Source of the DNA: Cliona cf. orientalis
Lineage: Eukaryota > Porifera > Demospongiae > Clionaida > Clionaidae
Assembly: GCA_963930775.1 (NCBI GenBank)
Contig: OZ005690.1
Span: 14,286,411 to 14,350,410, forward strand
DNA length: 64,000 nucleotides
Reading direction: 5' to 3'
Numbering within the stretch: the stretch's first letter is position 1; each line of letters begins with the position of its first letter. The position numbers and the translations under genes are program-made. Of this stretch, positions 34,901-45,708 are shown in pieces. Below the pieces are notes generated by a model. It ran no database searches. It saw only the letters and a program-made list of their open reading frames with translations, and was not told where the DNA came from.

Positions 34901-37900
34901 GAGAGATGGGTATAAAAATGGAAATCCAGTCCCCCCTCTAATATCCCCGTGATATGCACGTACACATGTACATGTACATGTACACATACAGGTGTACATG
35001 TACATGTAAATTTTATTGACCACTACTTTACATGTACATGTACATGTACATGTACATACAGTGTATATAACAGTAAGTCTATAATATCTATGCTCTAATG
35101 CAAAGTTTAGTATTCAAAACACTATTCTAACATGCATGTACACATATGTACATGCACATGCTCCCCTCTTCACTCACAGCCAGTAGCTCTCTGATCTTGA
35201 GGTCTAGCTGTTCCTGTAGTCCCCTTATCCTGTGTTCATCCGACCCCTTCTTCATGGCTGCCTCGGTGTTCTGTCTGTCTTGCTTCTTCATCAGCTCTTC
35301 AACGTGAGAGCGGCTTTGACTCAGCGCCAGCTCCTTCTGCTTCAGCTCAAACTTTAGCGTGGCTAGCTCATCCTGAGTCTAGGGGGATGAAGATAAAATT
35401 TAATACAAGAGATATACTACCTTAGGATATGCACATATACATGTATACAGGTGTACATGGTCGACTGTTTTTTACTTATATATTTGACGACCCCTGCCTA
35501 TTGCAAATATGGTAAAGGTCGTTAAACATATAAGTGATACCCCACTACTGTACACGATAAATGTACATACTGTATCAGCACAACATGATAGAAAGAGGGA
35601 AGAAAATTGAGGTTTAGGTTCAAAATCTCTCTCTCTTTTATCTCCTTCTATCATACTCTCCATGTATACACTACATGTACATGTCATCAACTCACTGTTC
35701 TTAGCTGGGACTCCCTAGTGGAGAGCTGGTCAGCTGAGGCCTGATGAGTGTCTTTCAAGGTAGTCAGCTCACTCTCTGTCTTTGTCAGGAGAGTCTGGAG
35801 CTCACTAACTCGGGACTCTAAGATGGAGTGCTCAGCCATGGACTAGAGGAAGGGAAGGAAGGAGAGAGGGAAAGAGAGAGAGGGAGAGAGAGAGAGGGAG
35901 AAAGAGGGAGAGAGGGAAAGAGAGAGAGAGAGAGACAGACAGAGAGAGGGGGAGAAAGAGGGAGAGAGGGGAAGAGAGAGAAAGGAAAAAATAAGTGACT
36001 GCATGTACATGTACATGTACACGTGTATATGCAAACATTTTCTCCCACCACTCCAATAGTGTTTGTACATTGGGTGCATTTCTTGTCTATAACCAGCTCA
36101 CCAAACAGCTGCCACCAATACATGCAAATCAGACCATTTCATACATGTATATGTAGTCTTTGAAGTGGGATTGGGGTGGAGCCAAAATCTTTGATGTGGA
36201 CACTAGCTCCACCCAAAATAATGCCTTCCCTACGCCTTCAATTTTGGCTGGGGAGAACACCGATACAATGTCATGTGTACACACTGTTAGGTGGGCGTCT
36301 GCGGTTGTTTAACGTACATCGCTGAATTGTTTATTGGCATTGTCTAGTTTCTTGATCTCCTGTATGGCCATGGTCAGCTCCTCCTCCACCTCTCCGACTC
36401 TCTCTGCCAACTCATCCCGCTGGTGGATAGCCTGCATGGGCGGAAATTTACATAATAAATATACATGTAATACCGTAGATCTGGAAATTTTCGTTGTAAA
36501 AATATTTCGTAGTCAATGGTGACTACGAAAATTAGTGCACACTATTAACCCTACGAAAATTTTTTACACGAAAATTTCCATATCTATGGTACATAATATA
36601 AGTACATGTACATGTACATGTACATGTACCTTAGGGCTATGATTATTTTTGGGTACAAATTTTAGCGAATTTCGAAATTTAATAGTGCGTTTGATGGGTA
36701 CTCATTTTAGCGAGTTTTCAAAATTATTTAGTTAATATTTGTGGGTACAATTTTTAGCAAAAATTGGGCAAATCGCTAATTTCGCTAAACTTAGTACCCA
36801 CAACAAAAGTATCCTTAACGTACATGTAGAATACATGTACAGGTACAAATACTGGATATTATGATGGCATCAATATATTGACTGAAAAGGTCGCCTCCCT
36901 TCCCCCCCCCCCTCTCTTCCTCTCTCTCTCTTTCTCCCTCCCTCTCACCTCTTCAAGCTGTGCATCTTTCTCGTCAAGGCTGAACTGCAGATCCCCAATG
37001 GTCTGATCTCTGTCCTCAAGCAGGGCCAGCTGTTCTCTCGTGAAGCTGATATTATCGTAGCACATGCTCAGTCTGACCGAGTTCCGCTGCTGGATCATCC
37101 GCTTCATGCGCTTGTTCTCATCTTGGAGGGACTTGATCTAGGAAAGGATGTGGAATGATGTAATGATGATGTCATTGTTTTGTAGATTAATATGATTGCC
37201 ATACCTCTTGATTTGCTAGCATTAGTTCGTCTTCTAAGACGATGTTTCTTTCTTGAGCTGTTCTTAACCGTTCACGAACCTGGGTGGATGAAAGATGAAT
37301 CACTACTCTCTTCTTCCTTCACTATCTCCCTCTCTCTCTTTTTCAACCCCTTTCTCTCTCTTTCTCTCTGTCCCTCTCTTTATCTTTCTTTTTCTCTCTC
37401 TCCCTCACTCACCTTTTCATCCAGAGCCTTGTGGTGGTCAAACAGTGACTTTAGTGCCTTGAGAACTTCGACCTCTGAACTGACCCCTGCACTGCTCGTC
37501 TGTCGCTTGACGACGGTCATCCTTAGCGATCGCTCGTGCCTAGCAACCAGACACTCAAGGTGCTCCAACAGAAGCTAGAGAGAGGAAAGAGAGATGAAGG
37601 GGAAAGAGAGAATGGAATTCAAACAATATTGAATCATAATGTGGAATGAAGTCACAATCGTTGTCAAAGCTACAATGTCATATGTATCAAAATGAAACTA
37701 TAGGATAGTAATCACAGATCCTGCTATGCATATACATGAAAATTCAGTAGGTTTATCTTCTACTACCAATCCAAACCTAAGGGGAAAACCATCTCACTGC
37801 CTGCTCAGGCAAACCTAATTTAAGCAAAAGGCAGAGCCACATAGGTGCCTAGCCTTGAGAACTAGGGGTGGTAGGTTGAAAAGCTCTTTTGTTCCATGGA

Positions 37901-40327
37901 AACTCTCCCTACCCACCTAAGTGGCTCATGGACACGGGCAGCATGCATATATGACCATAATTACACATTCAGGGAAATTAACATGTACATGTACATGTAT
38001 ATGTACATAATACATGTACATGAATATGTATGTACATATACATGTACATGTGAGATATACAAATTTTGATCAATTGAATTGAAGAGTCGTATTAATATAC
38101 ATGTACATCCCCCTCACGTCTGAATAAATTCAGCTTAATTTGTTGCTCTTACATGACTATCTGAATTTGTAAATTTTCACCTACATAATATACCGTATAG
38201 CCGGAAAATTTGGTGGGGAATTGAATTTGGCAGTTTGGCAGTCTATATTACAACCACCAAATTTAAATCCACCAATATTCTTGCAATAGCGATTTGGGCT
38301 CAACCGCCAAATTTAATATTTCCGGCTACACGGTATCTAAGAAACTTTGACTCACTCTAGTGTTGTTTCTCTCCGACTTTAGTTCCTCCACCTCCTCCTC
38401 TTTCTCAACCACTCTCTCCTTCGCCGTCGAGAGCTCTCTGGCTAGCTGGAGGAACTTCTTCGCTATCGGCCATCGCTTGAGGTCGTCGTGTTGGCTCACT
38501 GTAGCCGCTCCTCCACTGGCTCGAAGGTCGTCCAAGAGAGAGTGGAGACGATCTTCTTCCTGAGGGAGAGAGAGAGAAGGGAGGGAGAGAGAGAGGGAGA
38601 GAGAGAGAAAGAGGGAGAGGGAGAGGAGGAGAGGGAGAGAGAAAGAGACGGAGAGAGAGAGGATAAAGGAGAGTTATTCTAGTAAAAGTATACCCTCTAT
38701 AATAACACAAGCATATACATGTACGTACATGTACATGTACATGTGTATGTACGTGGTATTCGATATGATACATGTAATACAAGCACTCGATCACCCACAC
38801 AACTACATGTACTACATGCATGCACATGCCCATGCAAGCATGTCCAGATGTACATGTACATGTACATTTAGCATCCATATTAATAATAATGTACATGTAG
38901 GTGTTCACTAATGAGTGAAACTGCACCACACAGAAACCTCACTAGATCAGCATCAGCACATGGGTGCTAAAATTAGATTTGTAGAGTTGATGCTAAAATT
39001 AAATTTGAGGATTACGTAATTAATTTTATCCGTGAACACACACAAACACAGGGTTGAGTAAGGTACTAGGTATGGACTACACCCCCCTCCCTGGAAAGTT
39101 GGCCCAAATTAACCCAAATTTCGTGATGGCAAATATCAGCTCCTTTTAATAATCCAAATGCTTGAATCTATCCAACTCGCATATATACATGTACATGTAC
39201 ATGTACTAGCCTGCATGTACATGCCATGCACATGCACGTGTATGCAGTATTACCAAACATTTGATTTGGTATACATAATAATTATCACATCTCATGGACG
39301 TCCTTGGATTTGGCAACACTTCTTGTTTAGGCTAGAGAAAAGATGAGACCCCTACACAGGGTTTTATACAGAATTTTTCATCAGAGGGGGGAAATCATAG
39401 CGTGCGGCAATATACTCAAACTAGGGGGTCTGGGGGCATGCTCCCCAAGGAAGATTTTGAAATTTAAGACCTCTGAGATTGCTTCTGGTGGCTTCTGAGA
39501 CTACTTTCACAAGCAAAAAGATTGATTATTGGACAAAAGTTACAAGTATTATTATGATAGTTGGCAAATTTCAGGGGGGGGAAATGCCAGTCAGGGGGGG
39601 ATATCCCCTGGTTCCCCCCCCTCTAAATAAATCACTGTAGGTCTTGCAAGTGATGGTTTGTTGACGATCCCTCCCCACCTAAGTTACTAACTAGGTATGG
39701 CCTCAGCAACCCACCTGTGCTGTAGCTAACAGTTCCCTCCCCCCCTCCCCCTCCCACACACTTCAAGGTATGGCCTCTGCTTTCTAGCTACCATTGCAGC
39801 TGTAGCTGATAGTGATTAGCACTCTCTCTCTCCTCTCTCTCCCACCTGCTGGCTGTGTCTACCTCATCTGCAAAGCTGGCCTCTATTTGATCTATCCCAG
39901 AATCATTAGAAACACTGAGCTATGCGATTTAGTTAAGTAATCACACAATATCCAGATGGTCACCAGGACAGTGTTCCTTTCAGGATCAAGGGGGGGCAAT
40001 CATCTAGTACCAAAAGTCTTATGGGGGGAAGCACCAACTACCCCCCCCCCCCACAGGCCCCTGTGAATCTATCAGCTAAATACATGTCCATACCTGTGGC
40101 ATTAGAGCCTGTAGCTGCCTCAGAAGAACCTTATTATCCGTCTCCACCTCCCCCAGTTTCTTGGTCGATTCAGTATAAGCTTCTTGGCTTTCTCTCAGCT
40201 TCTCCATGAGCTTGTCTCTCTCTTCCAGCATCGAGATCATCAGCTGCTCTAGCTTCGAGTTGTCCCCGGCATCGTCGGGGGAAGAGGGCGGAGTCTCCTC
40301 GCCGATAGCAGGGAGGACGTCACACAT
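20635..40327 (-). CDS. PPFIA: liprin-alpha, complete 22-exon gene
   Basis: Liprin-alpha is a cytoplasmic scaffold at cell-cell and synapse-like contacts that binds LAR-type receptor phosphatases and other partners. Twenty-two minus-strand exons with GT-AG borders and consistent phases sum to 3462 coding bases (1153 aa plus stop), close to the roughly 1200 aa of animal liprin-alphas. The start exon reads [11 protein letters not shown] and soon [15 protein letters not shown], as in the family N-terminus. Exon 3 contains [16 protein letters not shown] and [16 protein letters not shown], both liprin hallmarks. A coiled-coil half is followed by a serine-rich linker and three SAM domains ([33 protein letters not shown]). 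The stop follows NSLGI. A CAG|GT acceptor-like site just upstream of the ATG suggests a 5' UTR exon. Intron 10 (27546-34298) contains two plus-strand caspase-ApoL genes. I see no lesion in this copy. Confidence 0.93.
21661..21874. mobile_element. TA-flanked MITE (CCTTAGGG family)
   Basis: The element begins CCTTAGGGCTATGATTATTT and ends TCCTTAATTAAGG between TA dinucleotides. The duplicate at 7455-7465 shows the uninterrupted site (CAATACAGATATAAATTTAA). Internal ATTTTAGC/GCTAAAAT arms fold back. A relative is at 36629-36820. Confidence 0.78.
22810..23398. mobile_element. Mutator-like element with ~80-bp inverted ends and 9-bp target duplication
   Basis: Left and right ends begin TAGTCTATCGAGCTAGACCC and stay inverted-repeat matched for about 78-80 bp, differing by one CG step in a GCGCGC run. 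The direct repeat ATGTAGAGC flanks both sides (22801-22809 and 23399-23407). Duplicate intron sequence at about 8285-8305 lacks the insert. Long TIRs with a 9-bp duplication are typical of Mutator-like elements. The ~430-bp interior has no recognisable gene. Confidence 0.82.
23626..23798. mobile_element. TA-flanked MITE (CCGTACTTAATCTAATAC family)
   Basis: Starts CTGTACTTAATCTATTACAA and ends TTAACTACGG, with the shared internal TTTCTGGTAAAGGTCGTCAA. It is the intact counterpart of the nested pair at 11304. Confidence 0.65.
24075..24165. repeat. (GA)n tract at the SAM1-exon acceptor of the complete gene
   Basis: Polypyrimidine on the minus strand, immediately upstream of exon 24067-23914. 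Confidence 0.88.
25166..25305. repeat. (GA)n-rich tract at a liprin acceptor
   Basis: GA and GGA units on the plus strand form the CT-rich acceptor region of liprin exon 25163-25024. Confidence 0.88.
26061..26241. mobile_element. TA-flanked MITE (CCGTAAATCGC family)
   Basis: Ends CCGTAAATCGCAAATATTT and CATATTTACGG between TA dinucleotides. A relative sits at 8092-8260 in a different intron of the duplicate, so these are independent insertions. Confidence 0.65.
27000..27150. repeat. GGA/GA tract with a run of 28 G
   Basis: A purine tract upstream (minus strand) of liprin exon 26997-26777. Bases 27064-27091 are uninterrupted G. The duplicate has a much shorter G run (12515-12530). Confidence 0.9.
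28080..28342 (+). promoter_or_regulatory. conserved 5' flank of caspase-ApoL copy 2
   Basis: This stretch (AGAATCGGAG, CAAGCAAGGTGACCTTAG, GCAAATGGAGAGATAATTA, CAGTAGCCAGAAAACCTGCA) is repeated almost word for word before copy 3 at 31090-31353. Its last part also resembles the flank of copy 1 at about 13115-13155. It is a likely promoter and 5' UTR, kept through duplication. Confidence 0.45.
28343..30032 (+). CDS. caspase-apolipoprotein L fusion protein, copy 2
   Basis: Exons 28343-28415, 28472-29192 and 29258-30032 sum to 522 aa. Residues 1-24 are a basic, serine-rich leader. Residues about 29-262 are a caspase domain: [12 protein letters not shown] strand, ILSHGTS with catalytic His105, LIDACRGS with Cys152, then p10-like [20 protein letters not shown]. 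Residues about 266-522 match the ApoL family: an amphipathic helical lead-in, a glycine/alanine-rich hairpin (318-370) containing [17 protein letters not shown], a helical middle, [11 protein letters not shown], a second hydrophobic segment ([15 protein letters not shown]) and a charged coiled end. ApoL proteins insert into membranes and some form ion channels; caspases are Cys proteases of cell death. The residue two before the catalytic Cys is Asp, not the usual Gln. A polyadenylation-like AATAAA is at 30071. The gene is nested antisense in liprin intron 10. Confidence 0.87.
30774..30972. mobile_element. fold-back element between caspase-ApoL copies 2 and 3
   Basis: Left end TAGTGGGAAATTTTCGAGG and right end CTGAAAGTTTCCCGCTATAT are inverted, with inner GAGAAAACTTTC/GAAAGTTTTCTC arms. 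Related half-copies occur in RNF introns near 51240 and 55060. Confidence 0.6.
31090..31353 (+). promoter_or_regulatory. conserved 5' flank of caspase-ApoL copy 3
   Basis: This is the paralogous counterpart of 28080-28342. A local change near the start codon removes most of the coding leader, so the ATG at 31354 opens a five-codon first exon. Confidence 0.42.
31354..32985 (+). CDS. caspase-apolipoprotein L fusion protein, copy 3
   Basis: Exons 31354-31369, 31424-32144 and 32202-32985 give 506 aa. Exon 1 is very short (MDGES), so the leader is almost absent; the first two exons otherwise parallel copy 2. The caspase domain has His86 (ILSHGTS) and Cys133 in IDACRG, with a p10-like [20 protein letters not shown]. 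The ApoL part contains [21 protein letters not shown] and [13 protein letters not shown]. The second intron (32145-32201) is 57 bases with no stop, so an unspliced transcript would still read through into the ApoL domain with 19 extra residues. Blocks nearly identical to copy 2 alternate with diverged blocks. The gene is tandem to copy 2 (about 1.3 kb between them) and nested antisense in liprin intron 10. Confidence 0.87.
33207..33755. mobile_element. 549-bp TA-flanked element of the CCGTATAGCC type, with internal ORF
   Basis: Ends CCGTATAGCCGGAAATTTTC and TTTTGTGCTATACGG between TA dinucleotides. The paralogous flank of caspase-ApoL copy 1 (15685-15700) shows the empty site. Inside, 33438-33710 is open for 90 codons ([35 protein letters not shown]). 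I do not recognise a family; it could be a captured or transposon-derived fragment. Confidence 0.65.
34540..34582. repeat. poly(G) tract in a liprin intron
   Basis: About 27 consecutive G at 34556-34582. The paralogous site near 16230-16253 has a run of about 15. Confidence 0.9.
35845..35990. repeat. (GA)n-rich tract at a liprin acceptor
   Basis: A purine tract directly right of exon 35842-35696, serving as pyrimidine-rich intron end on the minus strand. Confidence 0.88.
36629..36820. mobile_element. TA-flanked MITE (CCTTAGGG family), second copy
   Basis: Starts CCTTAGGGCTATGATTATTT, carries AAATTTTAGCGAATTTCG and ends AAAAGTATCCTTAACG. It lies in a liprin intron. Confidence 0.65.
38193..38333. 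mobile_element. TA-flanked MITE (CCGTATAGCCGG family), short
   Basis: Ends CCGTATAGCCGGAAAATTTG and TTTCCGGCTACACGG between TA dinucleotides. It sits just right of a liprin donor. Confidence 0.72.
38563..38665. repeat. (GA)n-rich tract at a liprin acceptor
   Basis: Immediately upstream (minus strand) of exon 38559-38356. Confidence 0.88.
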
Positions 40328-40929
40328 CGTTGCTGTTGTGGGTGGGTGGGTGGACCTGTGAGGCGGTGAGGGGTGAGAGGGTGGTAAGAATGAAATGTGT
40401 TGGATTACATGTACATAGAGGAAGATATGGTGACCTTTACCGCATTGGCGAAAAAAATTTTCCGTGAACTTTTTCTGCATACAAAGGTAGCTGGGCTTGG
40501 CAAAATTTTTATCCAGCAAAAATTTTCATATATTCATGTACAGTAGTCAGCAATGTATAATATTACTATAATAGTATAGTAATGCGATAGTTAACATGAT
40601 ATCTACTATAATAGCAAGGCCTATACAGAACATAATAGCATGTTAATAATATTATTATTTGACCTGAGTTTACCCATGGCAGCAACAAGAGTATAATATT
40701 GACAGTAGCTGGTGAAGTATCCAACCATTGTAAATTTATCTCAGCCGGTATCATAACATATTCTGTGTACCGTCATTCATAGTTACATATAGTTATTTTA
40801 TCGGTAATTCTAAGTCAACTCGTGGTCACAGTATTGCAGGTTAGATCAACTCTCACTCTAGCCACTGTAAAAACAGCCATCAACGATCCAGAAATGTATC
40901 TACAGTGGAACCCCTCTATTCCAAGACAT

Positions 40930-41235
40930 ACTTGGGACAGCTTAAAGTGTCGATCCTGATTAAAGGAGGTGTCCTCATTTCAGGGGTAGTTTTGTATACA
41001 CTTTTCCATGTAGCTGGGACCATGCATAGTGTCTTGATTCAAGGAGGTATCTTCATTTCAGGGGTAGTTTTGTACACTGCTTTATGTAGCTGCACGGTGT
41101 CCTGATTAAAGGAGATATCCTCGTTTTGTACACTTTTCTACATGTATGTATGTACATGTAGCTGGTACCATGGCATGCACACAAGTGTCTTGATTAAAGG
41201 AGATGTCCTCATTTCAGAGGTGTTCTTATACAGCT
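40930..41235. repeat. degenerate ~90-110-bp tandem repeats
   Basis: TGATTAAAGGAG(A/G)TGTCCT, CATTTCAGGGGTAGTTTTGT and ATGTAGCTG(G/C) recur about four times. They are noncoding and lie upstream of liprin. Confidence 0.7.
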
Positions 41236-43204
41236 CAGTGATACAAAAAGTGGACATGGCTTTATAGACAAAAAGTAAGTCTAATGCTCTTGCGACATTG
41301 AAATGGTGACAGTATGAAAAGCGGCAAAAATTATACTTTTAATATGCAAAATTATCCCCTTTTCTCAGATCTTACCACTATTACAACATTTACATGTACA
41401 CATGGATATGGGTATGGGGTTTATTGTTGATTTAATACAAGGCGTAGGGATGGGTAAGTGCAACCAATCAGAATGTCCGCTACAAACGAGGGAAGCTTTT
41501 GATCAGCCACCGCCGATACAAATTCTCCAACGGCGGATCGGACTTTATAGCGATTCAGAGCAGTACAGTACAAGGCTTTGAGCGAGGAAAGTCAACGCAT
41601 TGTTTGCACATAATATTAATACCAATGATTAAATATCTACAAGGAGCGAGATATGATCTGTAGACTATAATATAATTATATTAAGTCTGCATTATAGTCA
41701 CCTGATTCAATTCAATTATGCTCATGTACACATGTACATGTGCATGTACTTGTACTTGTACATGTGTCTGTATCAATATCATGTACATACACATGTAGAT
41801 GCACATGTAGATAGACAATAGTCATCTGATCTGATCCCAGTTACCCCAGGCCATACGCCAGCATTGCAGTTGTATATAGTACAAATATAAATATACAATT
41901 AATGTACATGTCATGTATTTTATACATTCATTGAGACAAAGCAACAGTCTACATAATACTAGATAGTGGTACATGGTAGTAACAGTAGCGCCAGCTCAGC
42001 AGCTAGCTGGCGCTAGGCGCTATAGCCAGACATAGACTGCTCTAGATCTGGTGTTCCTTCCTTTGTTATAAGATTTCTCTAGCTATGAGTGATTCATAGT
42101 AGCATGCACACTATCGTAAAGATGTCAGTGGCATATGTATACTACATGTACATGTACATGTATATTTGTAACAAGTCCACAAGCTGTAAGACTTCTCCGT
42201 GAATGTGAAATTAACGCATAATAATTATGTACATACATGTATGCAGGGTTTATTTCAGGTTTTCACTCAAGAGGGGGCAAACACATACATGTAGCAGCAA
42301 ATTTCAAGGAGAGGGGGGAAAATACAAATCCAAAGGGGGGAGGGGGGACCAAAGCATCCCCTGGCCACCCTGAAACAAACCCTGTATAAATGCATGTATA
42401 TGTGCCCATAGTGGCATGGATACTTACATGTACATGTAGTTTATACAACACCTATTATGAGTGTATGCAAACAACTCTATTGCTAACACACACAATGTAC
42501 ATGTAACATAATACGAGTATGTTTAGCAAGAAAAGATAAACGTTCAGAAAAAACTTTAATAGCGTCTACACCACATGGTATTGTAGATGGGCTGGTATTT
42601 CGATTACGTAAACGTTTGATATATTCTGCTTGTTTCTTTAATGACCTATACAAAACACGCCCATGCCATGCCATACCAGACTCGATCGAGAAAAACACCA
42701 AACATCTCTTTCTGATCTGATGGAGCGTATCGTTCTGTTGACCACGCCCCCAGACATCTTACAACTAAACGATTAAAATTTACTCGGAACATGTCTACAA
42801 GTAAAGTGGTTACCATGGTGAATTACAAGTTAGACCACACCCACACACATAATACCATACCATTAATTATCCTATGTATGTACACATATTATATAAAAAT
42901 ATAGGATATGAGAAAAGGGACCATTTTGTGCAAAATATGTTTTTTTTGCCATTTTTCAAAGTGTCACCATTTCAAGGCCTCAAGAGCCCCAGTTGCAGCC
43001 AGTTGCTTCCCACTTGGTTTACAGGAAAATTGGGCCTTCTACGTAATAATATTATTATAGACAATCTAATGTTATCACAGAGATGAAACAACAATGCCTC
43101 GTTGTATGCACACAATGTTCTACACCACTGACTTAAAGGATACGTGAAAATTAATATTAATCAAGGCCTTGTACACTTTATAAGCCCTTGTGGTAATGCG
43201 TAAA

Positions 43205-43210
43205 AGAGAG

Positions 43211-43254
<44 letters not shown>

Positions 43255-43345
43255 GGGAGAGAGGGAGGGGGGGGGGGAGAAAGAGGAAGGGAGATAGGGA
43301 GAGAAGGGGCAGGAGAGAGAGAGAGTGAAAAGAGAGAGAGAGCTA
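43205..43345. repeat. (GA)n tract in the liprin-RNF intergenic region
   Basis: GA/GGA repeats with a short G run. No exon is recognised next to it. Confidence 0.85.
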
Positions 43346-45336
43346 AAATTTAATGATATGCATGCTTACAAACGCACACTAACATCGCTTGCAACAATGC
43401 GTTAAAACATCATCTACACCACCACCTGGGCCTATATAATATTATATAACACTATCAAGTCTCTACACAATTACAAGCCAGCGAGAGAGATACGTATTAC
43501 AGAGAAGGGCCATTATCGGTACACACAATCGACCAATCAAACGCTTGTTCGTTAACAAGTGAGACTACAGCAACACTGCCATTTGGCGAAGCACCAACAT
43601 AGCCAGCTTGCTAATAATAGCTAGCATACTACATTAATACATTATGCTACCGTCTTTGATTTTGTACATGTATAGAGATATGTGCAGTACAACCACATTA
43701 AAGGCTACTTACTATGGCTCTCAAATGGACTTTGATGTGACACAGAAATGGGTTAAATTTGAAACGGAAAATATTACTGGTCCTAAGCGCTATAACTTAG
43801 CGGGGTGCCCAGGATATCCTCTCTACCCACAGCCACCTATGACCATAGCCTCCCCCCTTAAGCTACACACCCTAGCCTAATATGAAGTGACAGATTTTTG
43901 CACCTTGGTTCTGAATCACTTTTTGCCCTGAAGATGACTAAAGCATCTAGTCGAAACGTCGGCAAGTTTTACCAAACAGTTAAGTTGTCCGCAAAGAATC
44001 TTCATTTATTTCATATAGCCCAATATTCCATCAAAAATGTCATACTTACGCTACATGTACATTATTATACACATATATCAAAACGAAGAAGCAATGTATT
44101 TAAACTATTTGTCACGGCTGTAAAAATGGGCATTTTTGGAGTTTTTTTTTCTAAAGGGGATGTTGTAGCTATAATCTGCCAAATAGTTAGGTAGATACAT
44201 GTAGGTCCTTCAATATTTCTATAGCTCGTGCCCAAGGCATTAGTAATCGATCCCAATTTGGGGATTCCCCTGTTAATTAACTATGCTATGCAATCGACTG
44301 CTTATTAAACAGTTATGGTGGTATCAGCCAAGGAACCCCTGGCCTGCTGTAGTCTGAACACAGATAGTGACGCATCGTATAGACGAAAATTCATGCTGGA
44401 CTGCATTTTGTGTGCATTACAGGAATATTTGGTAGAATTTTCACCAATGTGATAAAAATATCATTTACATGTACATGTATACAGGACAAAAAATAATTAA
44501 ATGTTGACTTACCAGTGAATAGACTTCTAGTGATCAAACTTCTTATTGATACGAACAGACACCGAGAGCTTTAGTAGATAGTAGTAACAGCCGATTACTA
44601 TACTCTTGACAAGAAATCGAGCAGGGTTGTTAATAAAGACGTTCTACTTTAGATCCTTAGACACAACAGAAGTTTCATTAGAGGCAGGCTTCAGAAATCG
44701 AGAGAGAGAGAGCGAGAGATATTATGATATTAACGAGACATCAACTGATGAACACTGAATGTTGAGGGAGTAAGCGTCTAATATGACAAGGCCTGGGGGA
44801 TATGATTTCAATAATATATTATGCCACTTGATCAGCAAGTCTTCAAGAAATCGAGAGAAGAGATTGATGACCGATTGACTTGATGAAGAGGGAGAGAGAG
44901 GGAGAATGGGCTTCAGCACAGCAGTGTCACAGTAGCAATCGTTCACGCCTCGGCGAGCATAGACAATGAGCAACACATGCACCAGAGATCTCCACTCTGA
45001 CAGTTCTTAAACGATGTGGCGGAAATCGCTATAAATGCTCCTCTCGATAGAATTTCGAAATGGAGCACCGCGGTGAAGTAATACGCATAAACAGAACTTT
45101 CGCGGTTGAGTTCACTTCCTACGCTTCCTCTCGACAATCTATAAATAAATTTATCGGCGATCTTATTTGGAGGTGGTGAGTTCGAGCAACCTTAGGAGGT
45201 TCGTTGTCGCTAGATTTCAAACAAACTGCGTCCTTTGTAGCGTCTAGGTGCTTGTAGCATCTTCCATCGACAGCTTTCTACGATTCAATTTGCACTTCTT
45301 GCTCCGGAACCCACTATGTTGTGCCATGTGACAGGT

Positions 45337-45357
45337 CACGTGCGTTAGGTGACGTCA
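45337..45357. promoter_or_regulatory. E-box and CRE-like sites upstream of the RING-H2 gene
   Basis: CACGTG (45337-45342) and the palindrome TGACGTCA (45350-45357) lie about 150 bp before the putative 5' UTR donor at 45507. These are the consensus sites of bHLH-Zip and CREB/ATF factors. No TATA box is evident nearby. Promoter identity is inferred from position. Confidence 0.4.
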
Positions 45358-45547
45358 GCAAGTAAACATGCGATGGTCACATGACAGTATTGTTGAGCAC
45401 GCACAAAGTTGAGTTGGGTCGCTTGTTTTCGTGTTTTCTTTGAAGTTTTGATCGGTTTTGTTCGTCTGAAACGCAGGAAAAGTACTTTGTCGAATAGTTT
45501 TCGAAGGTAAGTCACCTTTTTGTCGCTATTGGCCACCCTATTAACCA

Positions 45548-45663
<116 letters not shown>

Positions 45664-45708
45664 CAAGATTTTATCAAAGAATTCCTTTTCATTCAAAGAT
45701 TTCCTGCT

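Larger units (their letters stand above)
34299..40327 (-). other. PPFIA: liprin-alpha exons 1-10 (coiled-coil half)
   Basis: Exons in transcription order are 40327-40094, 38559-38356, 37574-37413, 37279-37205, 37137-36949, 36431-36318, 35842-35696, 35378-35178, 34859-34728 and 34412-34299. All have lengths divisible by three, so every junction is phase 0. The peptides are rich in E, K, Q and L heptads; exon 4 reads [20 protein letters not shown]. Several acceptors are preceded by long CT tracts (GA on the plus strand), for example right of 38559, 35842 and 34859. Confidence 0.88.
40328..45336. other. 5-kb intergenic region between the divergent liprin and RING-H2 genes
   Basis: No gene is supported. 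It holds tandem repeats (40930-41235), ACATGTACATGT-type microsatellites, a possible transposon relic at about 42245-42385 with CAGGGTTT ends, the GA tract at 43205-43345 and a retroelement-like motif at 43928-43966. Short ORFs here lack family resemblance. Promoters for both flanking genes should lie at its ends. Confidence 0.5.

Noticed and set aside
40930-41235. Possible CRISPR-like regular repeats
   Set aside because: The units are degenerate, have no constant spacers and lie in an intron-bearing animal genome; this is a simple tandem repeat.
43644-43880. 78-codon ORF in the liprin-RNF intergenic region
   Set aside because: It has no recognisable domain, no splice support and lies next to a likely retroelement relic.
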